Of a stretch of DNA of 22,261 bases, positions 1 to 9,519 are shown piece after piece (the first letter of the stretch is position 1; every line of letters starts with the position of its first letter). The translations under genes and the position numbers were made by a program. The notes below the pieces were generated by a model. It ran no database searches, was not told the origin of the DNA, and saw nothing but the letters and a program-made list of their open reading frames with translations. Where the stretch lies: NCBI GenBank assembly GCA_039193385.1, contig JBCCWR010000027.1, positions 1 to 22,261 of the forward strand, in the 5' to 3' direction. Origin of the DNA: JBCCWR01 sp039193385 (GTDB taxonomy: Bacteria > Verrucomicrobiota > Verrucomicrobiia > Methylacidiphilales > JBCCWR01).

Positions 1-679
1 AATCCTGGAAGATATTGTGGTTAAGTTGATGATCCTTGAGCAGTTCTTCCTGAGTTGTAAAAGGTGAGTCACCCGTTTGACGAGAGGCCACAAATGGATT
101 TTCCCAAGAATCATTTTTTAGAGATACCTTCAGTATTTCGTCTGGGCTAAAGCTGAATAGATTTTTATCTGCCCACCCCTTATGATCCTGAGATGCGTAA
201 AGATTAATATTAGACAATGATACTTTTTCTTCATCATTTATCTGAATAAACGCACCTTGCTTTTCTCCACTTTTTCCGATTTTTAGCTGATAGACTATGG
301 TCCCCTCATTATCAAAAAATTCGATAATAGTCTTGTTCAGCTCGTAACGTGCAAAGCTTTTCTCATCTGTCGACACTGTTTTTCCCACATAGGAATCAAG
401 CATGGAGTCGATGATATGTTGTAAGCTGTCGAACTGAATCGGAAGATTATAATAATGAGGCAGTTGCCAGACATCGTTTTTTAGTTCAATGACAATAGGT
501 TGTCCTGTTGTGTCAGCTGTAATAGAAATGCGCGTTACTTTTTCAACAATGGATGGATCCAATAGTTTTTCTTTTGCGTTTTCAACGCGTTTGGGCGCCG
601 TTGCTTCGTTAAGGCCCCAGATACCAAGTGCAATGATACCTAGAACGCAGACAGTTATAAGTAGGTTCTTTAATTTCAT
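1..679 (-). CDS. DUF4340-type membrane-anchored protein (3' end cut by window edge)
   Basis: Reading leftward from the ATG at 679-677, the frame stays open for 226 codons to the window edge, so the C-terminus is missing. The protein begins MKLKNLLITVCVLGIIALGI, a short basic end followed by one hydrophobic segment (about residues 4-21): a signal anchor, with the rest probably outside the membrane. The remainder is a soluble, beta-rich sequence with spaced 'VTRISI', 'VIELKNDVWQLP' and 'KIGKSG' stretches, the pattern I associate with DUF4340 proteins. It lies 26 bases downstream of the GldG-like gene on the same strand, the usual position for DUF4340 behind GldA/F/G-type ABC genes in PVC bacteria, so it is probably an accessory part of that transporter. 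Biochemical function is unknown. The family call is from sequence pattern plus context; gene reality is near certain. Confidence 0.8.
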   Translation of the reverse strand, partial: MKLKNLLITVCVLGIIALGIWGLNEATAPKRVENAKEKLLDPSIVEKVTRISITADTTGQPIVIELKNDVWQLPHYYNLPIQFDSLQHIIDSMLDSYVGKTVSTDEKSFARYELNKTIIEFFDNEGTIVYQLKIGKSGEKQGAFIQINDEEKVSLSNINLYASQDHKGWADKNLFSFSPDEILKVSLKNDSWENPFVASRQTGDSPFTTQEELLKDHQLNHNIFQD

Positions 680-705
680 AGCTTTGTTTATGTCTTCTTA
701 AAGTT

Positions 706-2601
706 TTATGCGGTGTGCTTTTTATTTCGTGAACTGAAGTAAATGAGACCGAATGCGGTGATACACAAGGGCATGATAATGAGGTTAAATCCTGCGAGTA
801 TTCTATTTAAGCCTTCAATGTCTTCACGAAGCTTTTTGCGAATTTCTCGACGTTTGACAAGAACAGTGGCTTCTTGTTCCTGTAGTTTCTTAATGGATTC
901 CCTGAATGAGGCAGAGGCTACTAAGCGTCCCTTGTCTTTGGTTTGCTTTTGCAAGTCTGCAAGCTCCTGACGGACTTTACCAAGTTGTCGTTCAATCACT
1001 TGTTCTTCTTCCCGATATTCTTTCTCAGCCTTGAGTTGTATATCTCTGACAAGGGTGAAAGTGCGAGCACTCGTTCCTTTGCCACGTATACTGATAAGAT
1101 CTTCACTGCCCGCAACGTAATCAACCACGTTTGTGGCCAGGCTTAAATTATCATTCATGGGTTGAACTGCTGTCGTTCCCAGTATTTGAAATTTTTGAAC
1201 ACTCAGAGCATCTGACATGAAGTCTGCATCTGTGATGAGGATGAGCTTGCTGGTATCTTTGGAAGCGGTTAGACCTGCGGGTATTTTTATAGGAACAGGT
1301 GTTTCTTTATTTTCCTCATCTGCAGGGGGTTCAGGAGCTAGCACAATTCCATCAGGAAACGCAGATTTGAAACGACCACTTACAATGCCCGCTATATTGT
1401 ATGCTTTACCACGAGGAACAACATTGCTGGCAAGCTGTGCCGGTTGCATCGTATCTATTAAGCTCGAGCCGACTAAATCGGCTTGGGTGGTGCTTGTGAT
1501 AAGAGGCGTTAGTTCAAGTCCAGATTCTTCGGTTACGGTAAAGCTTCCTGCATTTGCTAAAAGAATGTTATCTAGTTGTGCCGTTGCAGGGATATCTTTC
1601 GGAACATCATTGACACTGAGCCATGTAATAATGGGTGATGTATTTCCTCGACTTCCACCTAATGCCGTGGCCAATCCAAAATCTGCCACAACTTTTTTAG
1701 CATCATATTGAATTCCCCACTTGGCAAAGAGAAGCGGCAGGTCACTGGAAGTGTCGGGTTGACGGCCTCCCATCATCATAGGGTTGGGCATGTTGCGTCG
1801 TTGTAAAATATTGTTAGGGTCAACTGCGATAACCACAGGTTTTCCTTTCAAGAGGAATTGATCAATATCAAACAACAACGATTCCGGTAAGTTCTGAGGA
1901 TGTAAGATGAGAAGACTGTCAAGATCGGTGGGCAGCCGTTCAGCTTTTGTTTCTACTTGTTCAACTGTAAATGAGTTTTCTAATTCAGAGATTAAAACCC
2001 ATTTTTCAGTAGGGCGTCCACTCCCTCCGAATTGAGGTGATAGACCGGGCCCCCCAAATGCTGGAAGCGAAGTAATAAATCCTAATTTTGGTTTTTTGAA
2101 GTTTTGTAACTTAAAAATGGCCTGAGTGATGTCATACTCCAGCAGTGCTTCCCGGCGGGGATTAAAAACTGCTATAACTTCCTCCTGATCAGCCTGATTC
2201 AAAACGAGACCAAAGAAAAAGCCTGAACCTGAGGCTAGCTGCTGAGATTCAACACCAGAGCGCGTTGCCGCAATTTCTTCATCGGAGTCAGGTCTGGGTA
2301 CAATAGTGTCTACAGTGATCTTACCACCGGAAGCCCGACTATACTGGCGGAGTAGGCCTTCTATTCTTTTGGCAAAGTTTTTATAAAAAATGGGAATCTC
2401 CTGTATATCTCTACTGAAATAGAAGGTCATTTGTATAGGATCTTCGATTTTTTTGATGAGGTTTTTACTGCCTTTAGAAAGGGTAAAACTCTTTTCTGCA
2501 GTAAAGTCAATTTGTCCCGGAATATAGGAACTAATGATGGTCACGAGAATCAGTGCGACAATCAGGATGAGAAAAGCTAACCATTTTTGTGATGTTTTCA
2601 T
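706..2601 (-). CDS. GldG-type ABC transporter auxiliary protein
   Basis: This 631-residue protein belongs to the GldG / 'ABC-type uncharacterised transport auxiliary' family. It has an N-terminal transmembrane helix (about 8-26), then 'FTAEKSFTLSKGSKNLIKKI' (33-52), the hallmark opening of GldG extracytoplasmic domains. A large soluble domain follows, containing 'LDSLLILHPQNLPESLLFDI' and a Met/Gly/Pro-rich stretch 'MPNPMMMGGRQP'. Near residues 515-595 there is a Glu/Lys/Gln-rich region that should form a coiled coil, and a second helix lies at about 600-622 before a basic tail. It sits between the permease gene (39 bases upstream) and the DUF4340 gene (26 bases downstream), consistent with one operon. 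In Flavobacterium, GldG works with GldA and GldF in gliding and secretion; outside that group the substrate is unknown and gliding should not be assumed. No Shine-Dalgarno is visible before the start; the upstream bases are A-rich. Confidence 0.88.
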   Translation of the reverse strand: MKTSQKWLAFLILIVALILVTIISSYIPGQIDFTAEKSFTLSKGSKNLIKKIEDPIQMTFYFSRDIQEIPIFYKNFAKRIEGLLRQYSRASGGKITVDTIVPRPDSDEEIAATRSGVESQQLASGSGFFFGLVLNQADQEEVIAVFNPRREALLEYDITQAIFKLQNFKKPKLGFITSLPAFGGPGLSPQFGGSGRPTEKWVLISELENSFTVEQVETKAERLPTDLDSLLILHPQNLPESLLFDIDQFLLKGKPVVIAVDPNNILQRRNMPNPMMMGGRQPDTSSDLPLLFAKWGIQYDAKKVVADFGLATALGGSRGNTSPIITWLSVNDVPKDIPATAQLDNILLANAGSFTVTEESGLELTPLITSTTQADLVGSSLIDTMQPAQLASNVVPRGKAYNIAGIVSGRFKSAFPDGIVLAPEPPADEENKETPVPIKIPAGLTASKDTSKLILITDADFMSDALSVQKFQILGTTAVQPMNDNLSLATNVVDYVAGSEDLISIRGKGTSARTFTLVRDIQLKAEKEYREEEQVIERQLGKVRQELADLQKQTKDKGRLVASASFRESIKKLQEQEATVLVKRREIRKKLREDIEGLNRILAGFNLIIMPLCITAFGLIYFSSRNKKHTA

Positions 2602-2640
2602 AATTTGTATTAATTGAGAGTTATTTGTTTTTTTAAATTT

Positions 2641-3360
2641 TTATCTTTCTAAAACGACAATATTCACCAGAAGAGCAAATGCCGTAATGGTCACGAAATA
2701 GATGAAACTATTAAACGTGATAACGCCTTGGGTCGCATCATAGTAATGAGGAATGAAGCTGAAGTTGGCGATCGTGTCTAACAGTAGGGTGGGTAGAAAA
2801 GAGATCATATTATTAAAGATGCTCCATCCAGCCAAAACAATGATGAGACAAGTAATCAAGCCAAGTACAAAGGCAATAACCTGATTATTAGTCAGTGCTG
2901 ACATGAGTGAGCAGATACTCAGATAAGCTCCAGCCATGAGAAATGCGGCTATATATCCGCTTAGGATAAGGCCCCAGTCTGGATCTCCTAATACGGATAC
3001 TGTGATGACCATAGTCAAGGTAAGTGATACCGCGACAATCAGGAAGATCCACGCAGCAAGAAATTTTCCAATCACAGCCTGCGCAGGTGAAATGGGCAGG
3101 GTAAATAGAAGTTCCCACGTGCCATATTTTTTTTCTTCGGCCCATAGACGCATACCGACTGCTGGAATAAATACAACAAACACCCAGGGGAAAAAACTAA
3201 ACAAAGGGGTAAGTCCGGCCTCGTTTGAATCAAAAAAGCCTCCGACAAACCAACTTAGTCCGACAGATGCCAATAAAAATACTATGAGAAAGACATAAGC
3301 AACCGGCGAGCGGAAATAGCCTAAAAACTCCCGTTTAAAAATGGTTAAGATGTTATCCAT
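2641..3360 (-). CDS. ABC-2 type permease, GldF-like
   Basis: The 239-residue protein starts 'MDNILTIFKREFLGYFRSPV', the cytoplasmic amphipathic segment typical of ABC-2/GldF permeases ('FKREFxxYFxSPxAY'). About six hydrophobic segments follow (roughly 20-42, 52-72, 100-127, 133-157, 161-184, 215-236). Between the second and third lies 'RLWAEEKKYGTWELLFTLPI', the conserved cytoplasmic coupling loop of this family (MRxxAEExxxGTxExLxxxPI). It should be the membrane channel partner of the ATPase whose stop codon is 6 bases upstream. Its start is preceded by GAGGAA about 8 bases from the ATG, inside the end of the ATPase gene, one of the few good Shine-Dalgarno sites in the window. That suggests coupled translation of the pair. 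Length fits the family. The transported substrate cannot be told from sequence. Confidence 0.92.
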   Translation of the reverse strand: MDNILTIFKREFLGYFRSPVAYVFLIVFLLASVGLSWFVGGFFDSNEAGLTPLFSFFPWVFVVFIPAVGMRLWAEEKKYGTWELLFTLPISPAQAVIGKFLAAWIFLIVAVSLTLTMVITVSVLGDPDWGLILSGYIAAFLMAGAYLSICSLMSALTNNQVIAFVLGLITCLIIVLAGWSIFNNMISFLPTLLLDTIANFSFIPHYYDATQGVITFNSFIYFVTITAFALLVNIVVLER

Positions 3361-3366
3361 AGTTTT

Positions 3367-4296
3367 TTATTCCTCTTCGTTCTGGGTTAATTCTTGAAAG
3401 ACACGTTCGAGCCGAGCCTGTGGTTTGGAGAAGGCTCCTATTTTCCATTTCTTGGAGCTGGTGAGTTTAATGATTTCCGCATCGATAGCCTGGCCATCTT
3501 TGGGAATGATGCGAAGTATGTTATCCACATTTTTAACTTCTTTAACACAATCTAGTGAGGTGAGTGCTTTGTTAGCCTGCTCTTTAAGCGAAGCATCCAT
3601 TTCAAGTTCAATGGCGTTAAATTCGGGGTGTCGCTTGCGGAAGTCAGAGGGAGTTTCATCTACAATGATATTGCCTTGATCTATGATGATGACGCGGTTG
3701 CACATAGCTTCAACTTCTTCAAGGATATGAGTGGATAGAATAATGGCTTTTTCAGATGCCATAGACCCAATAAGATCCCGCACGGCTTGTTTCTGGTTTG
3801 GATCAAGTCCATCTGTAGGTTCATCCATAATGAGGTATGGGGGATCATGCAAGATAGCTTGAGCCATACCGACACGTTGACGGTAGCCTTTACTTAAAGC
3901 ATCGATGGGCCGGTAACGAACATTGTCAAGGTAGCAGGTCTCAATGACTTTTTCCACACATTCACCTTTTTCTGCCGGTGTGCGAAAGCCGCGAAATTCT
4001 GCGATATTTTCCAGAAATTCGATCACGGTCATTTCATTGTAAAGTGGGCAATTCTCTGGAAGATAGCCGAATTGCTTCTTTGCTTCTATGGGGTTTTCAG
4101 AGATATCAATATCACCGATTGATACCTTGCCCGCAGTGGGAGAAAGGAATCCGGTTAACATTTTCATGGTAGTGGATTTTCCTGCGCCGTTAGGTCCGAG
4201 AAAACCCAACACGTCTCCTTTCTCCAGTTTAAAGGAGATGTCGTTCACAGCACGGAACGTTCCATAGTCTTTTATTAAATGTTTAGCTTCAATCAT
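3367..4296 (-). CDS. ABC transporter ATP-binding protein, GldA/CcmA-like
   Basis: This is a complete ABC ATPase of 309 residues. Walker A GPNGAGKST is at 34-42, the Q-loop region 'GYLPENCPLY' at 77-86, the signature LSKGYRQRV at 134-142 (the LSKGY variant typical of GldA, CcmA and exporter-type ATPases), Walker B 'YLIMDEP' at 154-160, the D-loop 'GLDP' at 163-166 and the switch His190 in 'STHILEEVE'. A C-terminal extension after about 215 carries the extra regulatory domain of these exporters. It energises the permease encoded next. As first gene of the leftward operon it follows 560 gene-free bases, where its promoter probably lies. No Shine-Dalgarno is seen before the ATG; the preceding bases on the coding strand read CTAAAAAACCTCAT. 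Confidence 0.95.
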   Translation of the reverse strand: MIEAKHLIKDYGTFRAVNDISFKLEKGDVLGFLGPNGAGKSTTMKMLTGFLSPTAGKVSIGDIDISENPIEAKKQFGYLPENCPLYNEMTVIEFLENIAEFRGFRTPAEKGECVEKVIETCYLDNVRYRPIDALSKGYRQRVGMAQAILHDPPYLIMDEPTDGLDPNQKQAVRDLIGSMASEKAIILSTHILEEVEAMCNRVIIIDQGNIIVDETPSDFRKRHPEFNAIELEMDASLKEQANKALTSLDCVKEVKNVDNILRIIPKDGQAIDAEIIKLTSSKKWKIGAFSKPQARLERVFQELTQNEEE

Positions 4297-4856
4297 ATGA
4301 GGTTTTTTAGGTTAAGTTAAAAAGTGAAAGAAAAGATCGGTTTGTTGTGTCTATGTAGAAAGGATGCCAAGAGTAGAACGCGCTGTGGGCATTTTACTGG
4401 AAATGAAATCAACAGTTTTTGAATTAAATCGTATTGTCATCATGATCAAGATGTCGCTTGGACGAGCCTTGTAATATAAGATTCAAAAAAATAACTTCTG
4501 TCTTACGTCTTTCAAGTCATTTTGTAAGAACATGAGTTAAAAGCTTAGAATGGGGGTTCCATGCATAGATCCCAGTTAAGGTGGATTCACTGTGTCAGGC
4601 TAAAAAGCTACATGAAGAGTGTCTGGTAATATTTCATCAATCCTATCTATTAATCATTTAAAATGTGTTAATTCTCGAAACATAATCGATCAGATAGGTT
4701 TTCTTGCACTTTAGAGCACAACGTAAAGTTTACATCTGTTAGTACTTCTGAGGTGATTTTCTCGACGGTCATTTTATTCTTATCTTAAGGCTTTTGCTAA
4801 GAGAGCACAGGCGAACTGCGAATGGTATCTATGAATTAAGAAATCACTATGGTGTT
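4297..4856. other. 560-base gene-free region between HIT gene and ABC operon
   Basis: No convincing coding sequence, tRNA or known structured RNA is visible. It lies downstream of the HIT gene and upstream of the ABC ATPase, both on the minus strand, so it should hold an HIT terminator and the ABC promoter. The best minus-strand promoter-like match is TTGAAA (4515-4510) and TATTTT (4493-4488) with a 16-base spacer, leaving a leader of about 190 bases. This is weak and in AT-rich DNA such matches arise by chance. An inverted 7-mer, CCTATCT (4642-4648) with AGATAGG (4692-4698), has a 43-base loop and is not convincing. Nothing else stands out. Confidence 0.4.
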
Positions 4857-5345
4857 TCAGATATTCTTTTTTAAATCCTGATAGATAGTCGATAGTTCTT
4901 TGGGATGAATGCGCGTCTCGGCAGTTGTGGTCAGAAAGTTGGCATCTTCTTTCCAACGAGGGACGATATGAACATGAAGATGGTGAGGAAATCCAGCGCC
5001 TGTACCTACTCCCATGTTGATGCCAATATTAAAACCATGTGGTTTGTAGGCTTGTTTCAACGCATCAGTCACTTTATCAACGGTTTCCCATAAATCAGTT
5101 TTCTCGTTTGTAGAGAGGTCTTTCAGTTCTGCAAGTTCACGGTAAGGGATAACCATACAATGTCCCGAGTTATAAGGAAAACGGTTGAGGATGGCATAAC
5201 AACTCTTGGATCTAAAGAATACCAGATTGTCCTCGTCATCAGCACTCTGTCCGATATCAAAAAAAAGATGTTCGGACCGTTTTTTACGGGTAACGTGTAA
5301 GTCTTCAATATATTCGCTACGCCAGGGAGCCCATAAATGATCCAT
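4857..5345 (-). CDS. HIT-family nucleotide hydrolase / Ap4A phosphorylase-like
   Basis: This 162-residue protein opens with 'MDHLWAPWRSEYIED', the conserved N-terminus of bacterial HIT proteins of the Ap4A phosphorylase-like group, which also fixes the start codon. The core shows 'YNSGHCMVIPYRE' (58-70) and the histidine triad HLHVH (122-126) followed by 'IVPRW'. The middle histidine should be the nucleophile that takes up the nucleotidyl group during cleavage of dinucleoside polyphosphates or related AMP conjugates in the cytoplasm. Many relatives carry a zinc-binding CxxC at about residues 24-28; here the stretch reads 'RSEHLFFD', so that metal site appears lost. It stands alone on the minus strand, divergent from holA with only 20 bases between the two starts. 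The exact substrate is not predictable. Confidence 0.93.
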   Translation of the reverse strand: MDHLWAPWRSEYIEDLHVTRKKRSEHLFFDIGQSADDEDNLVFFRSKSCYAILNRFPYNSGHCMVIPYRELAELKDLSTNEKTDLWETVDKVTDALKQAYKPHGFNIGINMGVGTGAGFPHHLHVHIVPRWKEDANFLTTTAETRIHPKELSTIYQDLKKNI

Positions 5346-5365
5346 GGCTATAAGTTAGCATTACT

Positions 5366-6463
5366 ATGACGACCCAGAGCAAGCTGAAAGGTAAGCATAT
5401 CTTAATTACCGGTGATGATGAATTTGCCATCAAACAACGCGTCCATCTGCTGATCGAAGAATTGAAGCCTGAGGATGAGATGAACTTCGAGGTAGTTGAT
5501 GCCGAGATTGACAACGTCGATGGTGCCTGTCGGAAGCTGGAACAGGCGATTGAGTCGCTTTTGACGCTCCCTTTTCTCGGTGGCCATAAACTGGTCTATC
5601 TCAAACATTGTAATTTTTTGGGAGATACTGTGGCCTCGCGTAGCGAAGAGGTCAAAAAACGGCTGGAAAAGTTGCTCGATGTTATGGAAAAGACGCCTGC
5701 TGTTGATGCGCAGCTATTAATCTCCGCATTAGGCATAGATAAGCGCAAGACTTTCTATAAACGAGTGACCAAACAGGCTGTTGTAGAGATGTATGAAAGG
5801 CCGGATATCAATAATCCGCGTGGTGAATCGGCCTGGATCGAGCAAGTTTCTCTCACAGTCAGTAATGCCGGGCTAAAAGCCGAAGAAGGCGTCGTGGAAC
5901 GCCTTGTTGAATTGCTAGGTAATGATACACGCGCTCTGCATATGGAAATCGAGAAGCTTGTGCTCTACGCTCACCCTGAAGGCGTGATTAAAGAGGGGGA
6001 TTTACGGAATATTGTCTCGGGTAACCGTGAGCTGCTCATATGGGACTTATGCGACGCGGTGACCTTGGGAAACTCTTCTGAAGCTATCGCTATCTTGCGG
6101 CAGTTGCTAAAGCAGGGCGAAAGCGAAGTGGGCATTCTGATTTTGCTAAGCCGCCATATCAGATTGGCTGCGCTTTGTATTCACTTATTGGAATCGGGAA
6201 AACTTAGATTGGAACGCAATGGGCGCTATACAAACGTTGTTGTCACTCCACAGGGAGAGGCCTTATTACCGACCAACAAACAAGGCAAAAAACCTGCACC
6301 GTTTCGCCTGCAACGCATCACACAACAGGCACAGCATAAAAAATCTACCCGTTGGTTTCATGCGGTCGAAGTGCTTTATCAGACTCACTTAAAATTACTA
6401 TCCACTGGTGCCGATAAAAATGAACTTCTTGAATCCGCCATCATGAATATAGGCAGCAGGTGA
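5366..6463 (+). CDS. holA: DNA polymerase III delta subunit
   Basis: The 365-residue protein matches HolA, the delta subunit of the clamp loader, which opens the beta sliding clamp during replication. It begins with a divergent AAA+ fold: 'GKHILITGDDEFAIKQR' (9-25) takes the place of a P-loop and lacks GKT, as expected for delta, which does not hydrolyse ATP. 'LLTLPFLGGHKLVYLK' (65-80) matches the conserved (S/T)LPFFGxxKLVxL strand. 'NDTRALHMEIEKLVLYA' and 'SGNRELLIWDLCDAVTLGN' fit the helical domain II and collar regions. Its C-terminus 'ADKNELLESAIMNI' resembles the usual end of the protein. The ATG is only 20 bases from the divergent HIT start and no Shine-Dalgarno is visible. It is followed 78 bases later by lepA on the same strand. 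Confidence 0.9.
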   Translation: MTTQSKLKGKHILITGDDEFAIKQRVHLLIEELKPEDEMNFEVVDAEIDNVDGACRKLEQAIESLLTLPFLGGHKLVYLKHCNFLGDTVASRSEEVKKRLEKLLDVMEKTPAVDAQLLISALGIDKRKTFYKRVTKQAVVEMYERPDINNPRGESAWIEQVSLTVSNAGLKAEEGVVERLVELLGNDTRALHMEIEKLVLYAHPEGVIKEGDLRNIVSGNRELLIWDLCDAVTLGNSSEAIAILRQLLKQGESEVGILILLSRHIRLAALCIHLLESGKLRLERNGRYTNVVVTPQGEALLPTNKQGKKPAPFRLQRITQQAQHKKSTRWFHAVEVLYQTHLKLLSTGADKNELLESAIMNIGSR

Positions 6464-6477
6464 TGAAGATATCTTCA
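6464..6477. repeat. Perfect 14-base palindrome after holA stop
   Basis: TGAAGATATCTTCA reads the same on both strands and begins on the base after the holA TGA. As RNA it could form a 5-base stem with an ATAT loop. No U-run follows, so it is a poor terminator. Palindromes of this length are uncommon by chance but not rare enough to prove function; a protein site between holA and lepA is possible. Confidence 0.4.
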
Positions 6478-6541
6478 GAATAGATTAAAAGCTCTTTTAC
6501 GCTTCATGATTTAATGCATAGTACAGCGTTTCTAAATTATT

Positions 6542-8338
<1,797 letters not shown>

Positions 8339-8352
8339 GAAGTAGGTTATAC

Positions 8353-9495
8353 ATGTTTTCAAACAAATTGCATAAATCCGCAAAAGACTTATTAGATTAT
8401 TTACGTAAAAAGCTGCGCTACAATCGAGACTTATTGAGTACCAAGGACTTAGAAGAGTGTAAGAACTTAAAAAAGGAGATCGAAACGTTTTGCAAGGAAA
8501 AGCCTCAATCCCAGGATGAACAAGCCAGGGAGCGCATGGCCAAGCTTGAAAAACGTGTCTGCAAATTTTTCCCGGTGCCCAAAGAGATCGGATGGATTGA
8601 AAATGTAGAAGTTCTATTTGTGGCTGTTGTTTTGGCACTTGCCTTAAGAACACATTTCTTGCAGCCCTTTAAGATACCTACACATTCTATGCGACCAACT
8701 TTACTTGGCATTTCCGCGCAAGTGGAGGAAGGCTCCAAACCTGGCGCTATTAAACAAGTGGCGGATATTCTTTTTCTGGGAAAAACCTATCATAGTGTCA
8801 TAGCAAAGAAGAGTGGTTACGTTGAAAGTATTGAAGAACGTCAGTTGTTTGGCTTCATGCCCTTTTTTAAAGAGATGATCATTACCATTGGTGGTGTAGA
8901 TCACCGTGTTTGGGGCAGTAAGATAGGTATAGAAGAAGCATACTCCGAGTCAGATCCAGAAAGATTTCAACGGTTGTTTCAAGTTGGTGATGAAGTGGTT
9001 AATTATTCCGTAACCACTGGAGATCATATTTTTGTAAACAAGATTTTGTATCATTTTAGGCGACCCGAACTAGGAGAAGTTTTTGTGTTTACCACAAAAG
9101 GCATTCGTATGGGCAAACCAACCCTTGGTTCACAGTATTACATTAAACGTTGTGTGGGTACTCAGGGAGATAAATTGCACATGGATCCTCCTTATCTCTA
9201 CGTGAATGGTGAAAAGTTAGGCAGTGGTTTAGAAAATGAATTTATTTTTGAGCGTATTTATTCTCAAGAAAATGGATATAAGGGGTATGTTTTTGCAGAT
9301 ATTATTAGTGGTGGTTACCTAAGTGAAGGACAACCTCAATATACAGTTCCTCAAAAAGCATCCTGGGCAATGGGTGATAATAGTCCCAGTAGCTCTGACA
9401 GCCGCAAATGGGGTAAAGTTCCGGATGAAAATCTTGTCGGCACGGCTCTTATCGTCCATTGGCCCTTTTCAGAACGGTGGGGATTTATAAAATAA
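8353..9495 (+). CDS. lepB: Signal peptidase I (long form)
   Basis: This is a type I leader peptidase that removes signal peptides outside the cytoplasmic membrane. All family boxes are seen: one membrane helix (about 84-98), box B 'IPTHSMRPTL' (108-117) with nucleophile Ser112, box C 'GDHIFVNK' (223-230), box D 'YIKRCVGTQGDKL' (263-275) with general-base Lys265, and box E 'GDNSPSSSDSRKWG' (341-354). At 380 residues it is longer than Escherichia coli LepB (324). The extra length comes from a charged, helical cytoplasmic N-terminus of about 80 residues and a stretch of about 105 residues between boxes B and C. It lies 14 bases after lepA, with AAGAAGTAGG overlapping the lepA stop as a modest ribosome site, so the two are probably co-transcribed. 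Its 3' end converges on the Mqo-family gene, 24 bases away, with no obvious terminator hairpin. Confidence 0.97.
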   Translation: MFSNKLHKSAKDLLDYLRKKLRYNRDLLSTKDLEECKNLKKEIETFCKEKPQSQDEQARERMAKLEKRVCKFFPVPKEIGWIENVEVLFVAVVLALALRTHFLQPFKIPTHSMRPTLLGISAQVEEGSKPGAIKQVADILFLGKTYHSVIAKKSGYVESIEERQLFGFMPFFKEMIITIGGVDHRVWGSKIGIEEAYSESDPERFQRLFQVGDEVVNYSVTTGDHIFVNKILYHFRRPELGEVFVFTTKGIRMGKPTLGSQYYIKRCVGTQGDKLHMDPPYLYVNGEKLGSGLENEFIFERIYSQENGYKGYVFADIISGGYLSEGQPQYTVPQKASWAMGDNSPSSSDSRKWGKVPDENLVGTALIVHWPFSERWGFIK

Positions 9496-9519
9496 CCGCT
9501 TCTTTTCATTCAAAGACTA

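Noticed and set aside
1217..1711. A 164-codon open frame on the plus strand
   Set aside because: It is antisense to the GldG-like gene, low in complexity (Ser/Ala/Val-rich) and has no domain; a shadow of the real gene.
4642..4698. Inverted repeat CCTATCT / AGATAGG as a terminator for the HIT gene
   Set aside because: Only seven bases with a 43-base loop and no T-run; expected by chance in AT-rich DNA.
9496..9519. Terminator between the convergent lepB and Mqo-family genes
   Set aside because: The 24 bases contain no inverted repeat able to form a stable hairpin.
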